From contig NZ_CP089932.1 of NCBI RefSeq assembly GCF_021365465.1, positions 868,001 through 932,000 of the forward strand: a DNA stretch of 64,000 nt, read 5' to 3'. Numbering within the stretch: position 1 is the first letter of the stretch; every line of letters starts with the position of its first letter. Source of the DNA: Erwinia tracheiphila. Lineage in GTDB: Bacteria; Pseudomonadota; Gammaproteobacteria; Enterobacterales; Enterobacteriaceae. The notes under the pieces were generated by a model that did no database searches, was not told the DNA's origin, and saw nothing but the letters and a program-made list of their open reading frames with translations. Made by a program: the position numbers and the translations under genes. Below, in pieces: positions 1 through 9,515 of the stretch.

Positions 1-882
1 AGCAGCGATAACAAGTTTTTATCATGGGATGGTGGTTCGAAAGTCCATTTCGATACCGCTTCTTCAACTGGAAATAATTTATGGAGATTGAATTATCTTC
101 CGTCATTAAGAAAAAATGTCATCACAAATAGAATAAATGATAATATAGCCCTTGATGTTCCTGGATCAGTTACTGATAATGGTAATGAGCTGATTATGTA
201 CACCCGGCACAATGGGGCCAACCAGAGATTTATGGTCGCTGGTTCCGGCTTGGGTGAGCGAATATATATTGTTTCAATGTTAGATCAATCAAAGGTTTTA
301 TCCGCCAGTAACGATCATCACAACGCTATTATCTATAACAGGGATACGGGTCCTTTGCAGGCTTTTGTTCTGATAAAATGCGATTATAAGGGTGATAATG
401 TTTATCAAATAATAAATGACTGGACAAATCTTGTTCTGGCATGGAATGTGATATGGACTGTGCCAAATGGCAGCCATGTTTTCTTTCATAAAAATGAATC
501 TTATAAAGATGAGTATTACTGGATCCTGAACCCGCAACGTGATGGTGGTTATATTATTTCGAACTTTAGAGACCCGAACCGTGTTTTAGATGTCGCCAAT
601 GCTGCAACGGCTAATGGTACAAGGTTGCAACTTATTCACAGAAATGGAAACAGGGCACAGCTCTTTACATTCTTGAAGAATCCGGAGACATCGCCAGCTG
701 CTCCTTTGGAACATAATAAAACGGCTATTATTAGAACGACACAGTTTGCTAATCGTGGTGATTATGTTTTCAAAGTGTCCAACGTTGATGCAATTTTAAT
801 TATCGCACTCCGTGATAATAATGATCATCTGGAGCGCTTTAATTTCTTCAGAGCGAGAGGAAAAGGTCCGTGCGTTTATTAA
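1..882 (+). CDS. Ricin-type beta-trefoil lectin domain protein (5' end outside window)
   Basis: The reading frame is open from the first base, so the true start lies upstream of the window; the first possible internal start is a TTG at 88. The product is rich in Asn, Asp and aromatic residues and has at least two carbohydrate-binding trefoil repeats of the ricin B type: an LDVPG...NQRF unit about 20-48 residues after the TTG, and a VLDVANA...NGTRLQL...AQLF unit about 165-197. Such modules bind glycans and occur in secreted lectins and in the binding subunits of AB-type toxins, including CdtA/CdtC. No catalytic domain is visible in the part seen. The region is AT-rich compared with the following housekeeping genes, which suggests transfer. 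The frame meets TAA at 880-882 and continues afterwards in the same frame. Family assignment is good; role (toxin subunit or adhesin) is inference. Confidence 0.6.
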   Translation, partial: SSDNKFLSWDGGSKVHFDTASSTGNNLWRLNYLPSLRKNVITNRINDNIALDVPGSVTDNGNELIMYTRHNGANQRFMVAGSGLGERIYIVSMLDQSKVLSASNDHHNAIIYNRDTGPLQAFVLIKCDYKGDNVYQIINDWTNLVLAWNVIWTVPNGSHVFFHKNESYKDEYYWILNPQRDGGYIISNFRDPNRVLDVANAATANGTRLQLIHRNGNRAQLFTFLKNPETSPAAPLEHNKTAIIRTTQFANRGDYVFKVSNVDAILIIALRDNNDHLERFNFFRARGKGPCVY

Positions 883-1161
883 ATAAGAAGTAATACATGG
901 CCTTCAGCGGTACTAACTAAACATGGTGATAGTGTTTATTTGACACAAAATAATTATGATGATTCTCAGTTTTGGTTTTTAAATTACAATCCGAATCAAA
1001 TTTCATCTGACAAAAATTATTATACTATATCAAACCTTTCATCCCCGGAGCTGATTTTAAGCACACCTGTTAAGGTTGATGGCAATATCCGTACCATTTC
1101 GTTTGTACAAAGAACTGACTCTCCAAATACCGACTGTTTTTTTGTGATTGACTATATCTGA
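883..1161 (+). pseudogene. In-frame C-terminal continuation of the lectin gene beyond a TAA stop
   Basis: After the TAA at 880-882 the same frame stays open to a TGA at 1159-1161. It encodes IRSNTWPSAV..., then a Trp/Tyr/Asn-rich stretch ending DCFFVIDYI, with the same composition and trefoil-like spacing as the upstream part. The simplest reading is one long gene with a CAA (Gln) to TAA nonsense change. Alternatives are a genuine shorter protein followed by a relic, or a paired frameshift nearby. A TTG at 940 could start a 73-residue product, but no good ribosome binding site precedes it. Confidence 0.5.
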
Positions 1162-1196
1162 CAACCCTGATTAATAAAAATATTATCATTAAGTGG

Positions 1197-1225
1197 AATA
1201 AACAGTTTATTAAACGCTGTTTATT
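1197..1225. terminator. Hairpin between convergent lectin gene and yghB
   Basis: Inverted repeat AATAAACAG / CTGTTTATT with an 11-base loop, located between the 3' ends of the two convergent genes. It is AT-rich and has no long T tract, so terminator function is only likely. Confidence 0.35.
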
Positions 1226-1237
1226 CTCCTCTTCAGG

Positions 1238-1894
1238 CTAAAGAGATTTTTTCCTTTTTAGCATTATCATCACGCTGCCCAGCACGCCAATGCACAGGAG
1301 TATCAGCGGCAGAACCATCAGAATGGTCATCAGCAGGTCTTCATGGCGCTTAATAAAGGGGACGTGGCTGATGGTGTAACCCAGTGTAATCAGAATGCCG
1401 ACCCACAGCAGGCCGCTCAACCAGTTGAAAATCTGAAAGCGTGTGTTGTTGAGGCCAGAGATCCCCGCCATCGTGGGCAGGATGGTGCGAACAAAAGCGA
1501 GAAATCGCCCGACCAGCAGTGCCATCAACCCATGACGATGAAACAGGTTCCACGCTCTCTGGTGATATTGCACCGGTAAATGCAGCAGCCAGCTCTTTAC
1601 CAGGCGCGTATTGCCTAACCAGCGGCCCTGCAAATAGCTCAACCAGTATCCCAGACTGGCGGCAAGCGTCAGAATGATAATGCTGGGCATAAAATCCATC
1701 GCACCTCTTGCGATCATTGCGCCTGCCAGTAACAGCAGACTGTCGCCGGGCAGGAAAGCAGCAGGTAACAGGCCATTTTCCAGTAGAAGCGTCATAAACA
1801 TAATGCTATAAACAACATATATCACGTCTGGATTAGCCAGAGCGGCAAAATCCTGTCGCCAGAGCGCCTGAATAATCTCATGTAAAACAGCCAT
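1238..1894 (-). CDS. yghB: DedA-family inner membrane protein YghB
   Basis: 218 residues, the usual length for the family, resembling E. coli YghB more than its paralogue YqjA (start MAV...II.ALW..DFAALA). DedA/SNARE-associated proteins are polytopic inner membrane proteins; YghB and YqjA are redundantly needed for envelope homeostasis, cell division and proton-motive-force-dependent resistance, probably through lipid carrier or ion transport. The acidic residues E39 and D51 (in LPGD) and the basic residues R130 and R136 (in GRFLAFVRT), known to be needed in E. coli, are all present. The gene lies downstream of metC on the same strand, as in E. coli (exbD-exbB-metC-yghB order). ATG start at 1894. 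It appears intact. Confidence 0.93.
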   Translation of the reverse strand: MAVLHEIIQALWRQDFAALANPDVIYVVYSIMFMTLLLENGLLPAAFLPGDSLLLLAGAMIARGAMDFMPSIIILTLAASLGYWLSYLQGRWLGNTRLVKSWLLHLPVQYHQRAWNLFHRHGLMALLVGRFLAFVRTILPTMAGISGLNNTRFQIFNWLSGLLWVGILITLGYTISHVPFIKRHEDLLMTILMVLPLILLCIGVLGSVMIMLKRKKSL

Positions 1895-1990
1895 TTTTTA
1901 TCCCATTAACTTCGTCAGACTGATGTTCTACTTAAAACCTTGCGGCTGCATCTTGTTTAATAATGTAGAAAACCGCTAAGGCGCAGCTTT

Positions 1991-3190
1991 TTAAATACTT
2001 AGCCAGGCCAGACGCTCAAATCCTGCGGCAAGATCGGCAATCAAATCATCCACATTTTCCAGCCCAATATGAACGCGTATCAGCGTGCCACTAAAATCGA
2101 TGCTGCCCGCCGGACGGATTGCTGCAAGCTCGTCAGGCTGATTGGCAAGGATCAGCGATTCAAACCCGCCCCATGAATACGCCATGCTAAAGTGCTGAAA
2201 ATGATCGAGATAAGCGGCCAGCTGTTGATCGTCCAGGCGCATCCTGAGCACAAAAGAAAACAGCCCGCTGCTGCCAGTAAAGTCGCGTTTCCAGAATTGA
2301 TGACCACGGCATTGTGGTAAAGCAGGGTGGTTAACCACGGCCACTTCAGGTCTGTCAGACAGCCAGTTCGCGATTTGCAAAGCGCTTTCCTGATGCTGCC
2401 GAAGGCGTACAGCCAGCGTTCTCAGTCCGCGGCTGGCCATATAGGCGGTATCGGCATCGACCATTTGGCCCATCAGGTAAGAGTTTTCACGTAATTGTGG
2501 CCAGCAACGTTGGCTTGCTACAGCAGTGCCAATCATCGCGTCAGAATGTCCAATCAGGTATTTAGTTCCGGCCTGAACAGAAATATCAATGCCATACTTC
2601 AGTGCCGGAAACAAAATACCGGCTGCCCAGGTGTTATCCATGATGATGACTGCCTCAGGCGATTTACTGCGCACTGCTGCAACAATCGCGGGAATATCCT
2701 GAATTTCCATGGTGATGGACGCGGGCGATTCAAGAAACACTACGCGCGTCTCAGGCTGTACCTGTTGTGCGATTTCTGCGCCACTGCAATGGCTGAACCA
2801 GGTGGTTGAGACATTCATTTTACTTAAGATCTTGCTGCAAAAGTCCTGCGTTGGCTCATATACCGAACCCGCCATCAGCACGTTATCCCCTGCAGAGACA
2901 AATGCCAGAATGGCATTGGCCACTGCTGCGGCACCGCAGGGATAGAGCACGCAACCTGCGCCACCTTCCAACTCGGTCATTGCGTCCTGTAATGAAAAGT
3001 GAGTGAGCGTACCACGGCGACCGTAGAATAACTCGCCGTCAGCACGGCCTGCAGTGGCTCGTTTTTTATCGGCGACGGTGTCAAAAACCAGTGAGGAAGC
3101 GCGTTGAATGACGCTATTGACGGCCCCCTGGGTATAACGTTTGTTGCGTCCAGCCGTGATGAGCGCTGTTTCAATTTTTTTACTGTTCAT
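1991..3190 (-). CDS. metC: Cystathionine beta-lyase MetC
   Basis: PLP-dependent lyase that splits cystathionine to homocysteine, pyruvate and ammonia in methionine synthesis (cytoplasm). 399 residues from the ATG at 3190; the family has about 395. With this start the PLP-binding lysine in [11 protein letters not shown] is residue 210, as in E. coli, which favours it over the GTG two codons upstream (3196). Also visible are the YGRRGTLT cofactor-contact motif near residue 57 and the SSGLFSF and SLILANQP C-terminal motifs typical of MetC. It is divergent from exbB, sharing a 230-bp intergenic region, and co-directional with yghB. No MetJ box was identified by eye. Appears intact. Confidence 0.95.
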   Translation of the reverse strand: MNSKKIETALITAGRNKRYTQGAVNSVIQRASSLVFDTVADKKRATAGRADGELFYGRRGTLTHFSLQDAMTELEGGAGCVLYPCGAAAVANAILAFVSAGDNVLMAGSVYEPTQDFCSKILSKMNVSTTWFSHCSGAEIAQQVQPETRVVFLESPASITMEIQDIPAIVAAVRSKSPEAVIIMDNTWAAGILFPALKYGIDISVQAGTKYLIGHSDAMIGTAVASQRCWPQLRENSYLMGQMVDADTAYMASRGLRTLAVRLRQHQESALQIANWLSDRPEVAVVNHPALPQCRGHQFWKRDFTGSSGLFSFVLRMRLDDQQLAAYLDHFQHFSMAYSWGGFESLILANQPDELAAIRPAGSIDFSGTLIRVHIGLENVDDLIADLAAGFERLAWLSI

Positions 3191-3341
3191 GGTCACGATT
3201 TTTTGCTGTTAGCGATTTGTCTCTAACGTTAACACGGCAGACGAAAGCGTGAAATTCGCCAACGAGATAATTGATAAGATTTAGCAAAACGTTAATGCCA
3301 AATTTTACTGAAATTCTAAAATCGGTGGCTTTTGGCCAAAT

Positions 3342-3360
3342 AGTAATGATAACCACTATC
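3342..3360. promoter_or_regulatory. Fur box upstream of exbB
   Basis: The 19 bases AGTAATGATAACCACTATC match 15 of 19 positions of the Fur consensus GATAATGATAATCATTATC. The box lies about 20 bp upstream of the exbB -10 element, the expected place for iron-dependent repression of exbBD. Confidence 0.75.
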
Positions 3361-3375
3361 AATTAGAGATTAATT

Positions 3376-3384
3376 TGGTATGAT
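3376..3384 (+). promoter_or_regulatory. Extended -10 element of the exbB promoter
   Basis: TGGTATGAT fits an extended -10 (TGN-TATGAT). It places the transcript start near 3391, which excludes the more upstream TTG (3385) as exbB start and supports the GTG at 3424. The Fur-like box overlaps the -35 area. Confidence 0.55.
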
Positions 3385-3423
3385 TTGCGCAAGTTTTTAT
3401 CCGTTCTTCGTTGGAGAGACAGC

Positions 3424-4158
3424 GTGACGAATGATTTGATGCAGACGGATCTCTCCGTCTGGGGCATGTACCATCATGCAGATATCGTGGTTAAAGTGGT
3501 AATGATTGGTCTGCTGCTGGCGTCGGTTGTGACCTGGACTATTTTTTTCAGCAAAAGTGCGGAAATGAGTTCGGCAAAGCGGCGCCTGAAGCGCGAACAG
3601 CTGGCCCTCGCCAGCGCCAGTTCTCTGCAGGAAGCGTCTGACACCTGTGAAGGCTTCTCTGCTAACAGTCAGACCCGCCAGTTGCTCAATGAAGCTGAAA
3701 ATGAGCGCCTGCTGTCGCAAGGATCGGACGACAACGATGGCATCAAAGAGCGCACGGCTTTCCGACTGGAGCGTCGCGTGGCGTTTTTTGGGCGTCAGGC
3801 TGGGCGCGGCAATGGGTTTCTGGCGACCATTGGTGCCATTGCCCCCTTTGTTGGTCTGTTTGGTACAGTATGGGGCATCATGAACAGCTTTATTGGTATT
3901 GCCCAGACTCAGACCACTAACCTTGCGGTTGTTGCACCAGGTATCGCAGAAGCTTTGCTGGCAACGGCTATCGGGTTAGTTGCGGCAATACCTGCGGTTG
4001 TGATTTATAACGTTTTTACCCGTACTATCGGCAGCTACAAAGCGATGTTGGGCGATATTGCCGCTCAGGTTCTACTGCTTCAAAGCCGCGATCTGGACCT
4101 TGCTGCGAGCAATATGAGTCAGCGCGCTGCATCGACACAAAAATTGCGGGTGGGATAA
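3424..4158 (+). CDS. exbB: TonB-system energising protein ExbB
   Basis: Inner membrane proton-channel subunit that with ExbD and TonB transmits proton-motive force to outer membrane receptors, such as the heme receptor at 42465. 244 residues from the GTG at 3424, equal to E. coli ExbB; GGAGAG at 3413-3418 is a good ribosome binding site. N-terminal [17 protein letters not shown] and the long C-terminal half with the paired membrane helices ([38 protein letters not shown]) are nearly identical to the family. A longer frame from TTG 3385 would start upstream of the likely transcript start and is rejected. exbD follows after 5 bp, so the two form an operon, probably Fur-regulated. Confidence 0.96.
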   Translation: MTNDLMQTDLSVWGMYHHADIVVKVVMIGLLLASVVTWTIFFSKSAEMSSAKRRLKREQLALASASSLQEASDTCEGFSANSQTRQLLNEAENERLLSQGSDDNDGIKERTAFRLERRVAFFGRQAGRGNGFLATIGAIAPFVGLFGTVWGIMNSFIGIAQTQTTNLAVVAPGIAEALLATAIGLVAAIPAVVIYNVFTRTIGSYKAMLGDIAAQVLLLQSRDLDLAASNMSQRAASTQKLRVG

Positions 4159-4163
4159 GCACG

Positions 4164-4586
4164 ATGGCCATGCGATTAAATGAAGATCCTGATAGCAACG
4201 GTGAGATGCACGAGATCAATGTGACGCCCTTTATCGACGTGATGTTGGTACTACTGATTATCTTTATGGTCGCTGCGCCGTTGGCAACAGTGGATGTGCG
4301 TGTCAACCTGCCTGCCTCGACCAGTGCACCTCAACCCCGCCCTGAGAAGCCTGTATATCTCTCCATCAAAGCAGATAAGCAGTTATTTATAGGCAATGAT
4401 GAGGTTAATGCGGTATCACTTGTGGATAAGTTGGAGGCTGAAACTCACGGCGATAAAGACACCACCATTTTTTTCCAGGCCGATAAGTCAGTAGATTATG
4501 AAACGCTGATGGGCGTAATGGACAAGTTGCGCCAGGCCGGTTATCTGAAGATTGGTCTGGTGGGGATGGAAACCACTGCTAAATAA
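4164..4586 (+). CDS. exbD: TonB-system energising protein ExbD
   Basis: 140 residues, single-span inner membrane partner of ExbB and TonB. The membrane helix (FIDVMLVLLIIFMVAAPLA, about residues 23-41) contains D25, the essential proton-translocating aspartate. The periplasmic domain has the usual PRPEKPVYLS and DTTIFFQADK motifs. Starts 5 bp after exbB. A strong hairpin terminator follows at 4761-4790. Intact. Confidence 0.96.
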   Translation: MAMRLNEDPDSNGEMHEINVTPFIDVMLVLLIIFMVAAPLATVDVRVNLPASTSAPQPRPEKPVYLSIKADKQLFIGNDEVNAVSLVDKLEAETHGDKDTTIFFQADKSVDYETLMGVMDKLRQAGYLKIGLVGMETTAK

Positions 4587-4760
4587 ATGCCGCAGTGCTT
4601 TCACCGGGGGGCGATGTTGTCGTATCAGGTTTCAGGAGGCAACTTTCTGTTTTCAAAATGATTTATACCTGATGCTCATTTATTATTTAAACAACGATGT
4701 TACGAATTATCTTCCTGAATATATTGAAACAATTCCGTTAATTCACCTTATCGCAAACAA

Positions 4761-4790
4761 TAAAAGACCACTCTACAGAGTGGTCTTTTA
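4761..4790. terminator. Strong bidirectional terminator between exbD and the MFS symporter gene
   Basis: Perfect 14-bp stem (TAAAAGACCACTCT / AGAGTGGTCTTTTA) with a 2-base loop; A and T runs on both flanks let it serve the convergent exbBD operon and the gene at 4850-6163. Confidence 0.85.
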
Positions 4791-4849
4791 TTGCTTACCT
4801 ACTGAGAAATGTATTTCAGCAACAGCATTTTCCTGCTGTGATTTCTGGT

Positions 4850-6163
4850 TTACACCGCCGGTATCAGTTGATGCTTTGCCTGATACTGACGAACCAGCCT
4901 TTTGATGATCATCGTGCCTGCCAAACCACATACTGCGGCAAAAGTGAGCCACACTCCCGGCATTGCTTTATCACCAGTGGTATGAATCAGATAGCTGGAG
5001 ATAGCTGGTGTAAAGCCACCAAAGAGCGCGGTTGCAAGGCTGTAAGCCAGAGAAAATCCGGTAGCACGAACTTCGGCTGGCATCACTTCTGCCAGATAAA
5101 CCACCATTGCACCGTTATAGCTGGCATACAGGAAAGAGAGCCATAGCTCTGCAATCAACAGGTGATTAAAGCTCGGGGAGCCAACCAGCCAGTGCAGGAC
5201 TGGCCAGACGGTGGCAATCATCAGCACGGTAAACAGAATCAGCAGGGGACGGCGTCCGTAGCGATCCGAAACCGCGCCCATAATAGGGAGCCAGATCAGA
5301 TTCGACAGACCGACACAGAGCGTGACGAAAAAGCTCTGTTTATCACTCATCATCAGCACCGTTTTGCCGAAAGTGGGCGTAAAAGCGGTAATCATGTAGA
5401 ACATCACCGTGGTCGTCACCACCATCAGCATGCCTGCCAGTATCAGCGCCCAGTTACTGGCCACTGAGCGGAGAATCTGCCTCATAGTGGGGTGAACTTT
5501 ACGCTGGTTGAATGCTTCTGTTTCTTCCAGCATGGTGCGGATCCAAAACAGGAAAGGCACAATCATACAGCCGACAAAAAATGGTATACGCCAGCCCCAG
5601 TCTGTCACCTGATCTTTTGACAGGAAATGATTCAGTCCAAGACCGAGAAGGGCAGCGAAAATAACAGCAATTTGCTGGCTACCTGACTGCCAGCTTACAA
5701 AGAACCCCTTGCGGTTTTTAGGCGCTATTTCAGCAAGGTATATCGAAACGCCACCCAGTTCGACACCGGCAGAAAAGCCCTGCAGCAGACGACCAAGTAG
5801 AATCAAAATCGGTGCGGCGCTACCCAGTGTTTGATAGCCCGGCACCAGTGCGATAGTCAATGTGCCTAATGCCATCAGACTGAGAGTAAGCAGCAACCCT
5901 TTACGACGGCCATGGTGGTCAATATAAGAACCAAGGACAATAGCGCCAAGTGGACGCATTAAGAAGCCCGCCCCAAAGGTCATTAGCGTCAGCATCAATG
6001 AAGCAAAGGGATCATCGCCGGGAAAAAAAGTCTTGGAAATGGCAGTGGCGTAGTAACCAAATACCATGAAATCATACATTTCCAGAAAATTACCGCTGGT
6101 CACGTTGAAGATGGTTTTAGCATTACCCTGAGGTTTTTTGGGAGAGGACGTTAACGCAGTCAT
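4850..6163 (-). CDS. MFS metabolite:H+ symporter, citrate type (CitA/TcuC-like)
   Basis: 437 residues with about 12 hydrophobic helices. Belongs to the metabolite:H+ symporter branch of the major facilitator superfamily (citrate, tricarballylate, ketoglutarate transporters). Motif A appears as [12 protein letters not shown] at residues 78-89 and again, degenerate, as DRYGRRP in the second half. N-terminal [12 protein letters not shown] and [20 protein letters not shown] match citrate symporter CitA and tricarballylate symporter TcuC. No tcuAB or other citrate genes adjoin it, so substrate is open, with citrate the best guess. Convergent with exbD; a 290-bp AT-rich spacer separates it from the yghA relic. 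ATG at 6163. Intact. Confidence 0.8.
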   Translation of the reverse strand: MTALTSSPKKPQGNAKTIFNVTSGNFLEMYDFMVFGYYATAISKTFFPGDDPFASLMLTLMTFGAGFLMRPLGAIVLGSYIDHHGRRKGLLLTLSLMALGTLTIALVPGYQTLGSAAPILILLGRLLQGFSAGVELGGVSIYLAEIAPKNRKGFFVSWQSGSQQIAVIFAALLGLGLNHFLSKDQVTDWGWRIPFFVGCMIVPFLFWIRTMLEETEAFNQRKVHPTMRQILRSVASNWALILAGMLMVVTTTVMFYMITAFTPTFGKTVLMMSDKQSFFVTLCVGLSNLIWLPIMGAVSDRYGRRPLLILFTVLMIATVWPVLHWLVGSPSFNHLLIAELWLSFLYASYNGAMVVYLAEVMPAEVRATGFSLAYSLATALFGGFTPAISSYLIHTTGDKAMPGVWLTFAAVCGLAGTMIIKRLVRQYQAKHQLIPAV

Positions 6164-6455
6164 ACAGCTTCCTTTGTGTTTTTTTTCATTTCTAGCTCAG
6201 ACTACGATTTTTTAATGTGATATGTCTCACCCTCATCACACTATGGTCTTTTACGCTGACAACAAAAAATTAACATATTAAAATATCTCTTAATTTTTAT
6301 TTTTTTAAATTTAAATTCTTTTCAATTAATTTTAATTAGAATTTCTACCTTATTTTTTTCACACAGGCTTTAATTTGTTAAAAAACTCTAAAACTGGACG
6401 TATTATCGTGTTCTGCCAAGCTTAAATTACTCGTATTATTCAGGTAGAAGTTACC

Positions 6456-7343
6456 GTGGCAGACCAGTACAAAATGCAAAATCCTCTTACTCAATATTAT
6501 GCGGGTGAGTATCCGAAACAGCGCCAGGCGTTCAGGCCGAGATGCAACCACTCCCGGACTGCGGTGAAAAAACCTATCGTGGCAGCAAGCGTCTTGAAGG
6601 TCGACAGGCGTTGGTAACAGGTGTGGATTCGGTTATTGGGCGCGCTGTGGTGATCGCTTATGCCAGAGTAAGGTGCCGATGTCGCCCTCTCTATATATCT
6701 GGCAGGTGAGCAGAAAGATGCGGAAGACGTAGCCAGCCTGATCCTCGAAGCAGGACGTAAGGTTGTATTACTGCCGGGTGATATTAGTGATGAGCAAATC
6801 AGCACGCAACTGGTTGCCGATGGCCATCATCAACTGTGGGACTGGATATTTTGGCGTTGGTCGCAGTAAAATCGGTCGCTGTAGAAGACATTGCGGATCT
6901 GACCCACCGAGCAGTTCCGTAAAACGTATGATACTAACGTCATGTCACGGTTCTGGATTACTAAAGCAGCATTGCGGTACCTGCCGGCAGGCAGCAGTAT
7001 CACCACCACCTTATCCATCCAGGTATACCAGCCCAGTCCTCATTTGCTTAACTATGCTTCGACCAAAGCGGCGATTGTTAATTACACTCGGGGGCTGGCA
7101 AAACAGGTAGCTGAAAAGGGAATTCGCGTGAACTGTGTTGCACCTGGCCCAGTCCGGACACCTCTTCAGATTGCCAGTGGGTAAACTCAGGAAAATATTT
7201 TAAAATTCGGCCAGCAAACGCCCCTGAAGCGTGCAGGCCAGCCTGCTGAACTGGCCGACGTGTATGTTTATCTGGCCTCGCAGGAATCAAGTTACGTCAC
7301 TGCTGAAGTGCATGGCGTGACCGATGGCCATCATCCCGGGTAA
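6456..7343 (+). pseudogene. yghA: Decayed SDR oxidoreductase YghA
   Basis: Fragments in all three frames reconstruct E. coli YghA, a short-chain dehydrogenase/reductase of about 294 residues. The start region (GTG 6456 or ATG 6474) gives [14 protein letters not shown]. The cofactor-binding part is scrambled by frameshifts. 6942-7184 gives [16 protein letters not shown], then [19 protein letters not shown] (catalytic YxxxK region) and [18 protein letters not shown] at 7182-7184 replaces the Gln of SGGQTQ, and the tail [25 protein letters not shown] ends at 7343. At least three lesions, so true decay rather than one read error. yghA lies close to exbBD in E. coli too, so this is ancestral synteny. 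Confidence 0.85.
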
Positions 7344-7463
7344 TGGACAGCGTATGTGCAAATCGGACAAATATCCGTCTGCCGCATGCCCTGGCTGTTG
7401 TCATCATAATTAATGGAAGCGTTATAATGGATGACAAATTCCTGCTATGCGTTTGTCACTGTT

Positions 7464-8855
7464 ATGACTCAATATCCGCAACTCATTGATCGATTCCGGC
7501 AGCAGATATCTTCGGAAATCTGCTGCCGTGCCAAAAACTTCCCTCTCTGCGTGAGCAGGTGGTGCAAAGTGGCATGAGTCTGATGACAGTACTTCACGCT
7601 TACCACGTGCTGGAAAGTCAGGGCGTTATTATTTCGCGTCCGCAATCAGGCTATTTTGTTGCGTCTCACGTCGAGTTGAATCCTCGCCCTGCCCGCCATC
7701 AGAAAGTGCAGCTTATCGAATTTGTTGATATTAATGGATTCATCTTTGATGTTTTACAGTCCTGCCGCAATCCGCATATTGTGCCCTTTGGCTCCGCCTT
7801 TCCCGACCCCGAACTTTTTCCTCAGCGCCAGCTTATGCGTTCCCTGACAGTTGTATCGCATTCACTGAAACCCGTTGATCTCCTCAATAACCTGCCGCCC
7901 GGCAATGAGGCATTACGCCATGCAGGGGATGCAGGTTTCCCCGGAAGAAATCGTTATCACTAACGGCGCGATGGAAGCGTTAAACCTGAGCATGCAGGCA
8001 ATCACTGAGCCAGGTGACTGGGTAGTCATTGAGAATCCCTGCTTTTACGGTACGTTACAGGTTATTGAGCGGCTAAAGCTGAAAGTGGTCGCCATTGTCA
8101 CCGATCCTCACCATGGAATGGACCTGCAAGAGCCGGAAAATGCACTGGTTTGCTGGCTGGTTAAAGCCTGTTGGATGATGAGCAATCAGCAAAATCCGGT
8201 TGGTTACACCCTAAGCAAAGAGAAGTAGCAGCAGCTGGCGACACTGTTGGAAAAACATCAGGTCACGTTGATTGAGGATGATGTTTACAGCGAACTCTAT
8301 TTTGGCCAGGAAAAACCGTTACCAGCAAAAGCATTCGATCGGCACGACAACATACTGCACTGTTCGTCGTTTTCAAAAAATTTGGTCGCCGGTTTCCGGG
8401 GCGGCTGGGTGGCCACAGGCAAACATGCCCGGCGAATTCATCGTTTGCAACTGATGATCACCATCTCCACCAGTGCACCAATGCAACTGGCAGTGGCTAA
8501 TTATCTGTCTACCCGCAGTTATGACAGCCACTTACGTCGGTTGCGCCAGAAGTTTGCACAGCGTAAAAATCAGGCCCGCCATGCGTTGAAACGCCATCTG
8601 CCGAATGATGCGCGGATCAATGGCTAACAGGGTGGTTACTTTTTATGGATAGCGCTACCAGAAAAGATCAATGTCACTGAACTTTACTATCGGGCGCTCC
8701 GCCACAACATCAGCATTGCTCCCGGAAAAATGTTTTCCTCCGGCGAGCAGTATGCAAACTATTTTCGCTTTAATACCGCATGGGAATGGGGTGAGCAGCA
8801 GGAGAATGCCGTGGCGTTACTGGGTGCGTTAATTGTGCAAATGCTGGCCGAATGA
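7464..8855 (+). pseudogene. ydcR: Decayed GntR/aminotransferase-like regulator YdcR
   Basis: Pieces cover a MocR/PdxR-type regulator: N-terminal GntR winged helix (LPSLREQV..SGMSLMTVLHAYHVLESQG) followed by a PLP-aminotransferase-like domain. They match E. coli YdcR along the whole length. Lesions: a frameshift just after codon 10-20, a small deletion/frameshift near 7910 (LPPGNEALRHA then MQGMQVSPEEI), TAG at 8226-8228, and TAA at 8625-8627 after ARING. The PLP-binding lysine region SSFSKNLVAGFRGGW and the end SIAPGKMFSSGEQ..YFRFNTAWEWG are recognisable. End at TGA 8853-8855, convergent with the ylaC relic. Several independent lesions make this a secure pseudogene. Confidence 0.88.
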
Positions 8856-9347
8856 TTCGCTCCTGAGGCAACATAGCCAGACAAGAGAAGCCCGCTGCTG
8901 CCCCCAGGTGAGATGACAGACATCGTAAAAATCCACTTCGCCCTTTTGTGCCAGTAGTTTTTGTATTCCCTGTTTAATACGCACTGGCACGGCGGTATCG
9001 CTGAACATATCCTCAATTGCCTGTTGCGAAAGTGCGCGCACGTAATACCACTCACCGTTGTAGCAGACCCGCAGTTCGAGGGTATCAATATCTTCAAAAC
9101 GATAGCGTGGATTAATATCCAGCAACATTAACCCGCTCATTAGCAAAACAAAAAAAATTGCTCCCTCAAAACGCTGGCCAGCCCAGGAATTCGGCAGTGA
9201 AAATGAGTGCCACGGTCAGGCCATTGAGGCCCGGAACCCGGGATGATTTTTAAGGAAAGAAAAACTGAATCGTGGTCGATTATCACGCTGTTCTCTCCTG
9301 TTCAGCATTTCAATTTCACGCAGCAGAATTTGTTTAACGTTGTCCAC
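8829..9347 (-). pseudogene. ylaC: Decayed inner membrane protein YlaC
   Basis: Reading the minus strand from a GTG at 9347, preceded by GGGGAG, gives VKQILLREIEMLNRREQRDN and PRFSFSFLKNHPGF, then after a frameshift a membrane segment (LTVALIFTAEFLG), and after a second shift LLDINPRYRFEDIDTLELRV and NGEWYYVRAL, ending KGEVDFYDVCHL. This follows E. coli YlaC (156 residues, YlaC domain family) in order, including its PRYRYEDID and VCYNGEWYN core. YlaC is a small membrane protein of unknown role. Two frameshifts in the membrane region break it. The 3' end overlaps the ydcR relic tail, so the exact end is uncertain. Confidence 0.75.
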
Positions 9348-9515
9348 GTAGAATCTCCCCAAAAAATAATGGACTCAGTGAACTATAAATTGCGGATAAA
9401 CAGCAGTCACAGTCAGGTTAAATAAAGCTATAACAGTCAGGGAGTCGGCAGGAAGTTATGCGGCTAACAAGCCATAATTCATCACTTTGTGGAAAATTCC
9501 CTTCAGGCAGGATTA

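Noticed and set aside
3385..3423. Longer exbB start at TTG 3385
   Set aside because: Lies at or before the transcript start implied by the extended -10; the GTG at 3424 has a good ribosome binding site and gives the family length.
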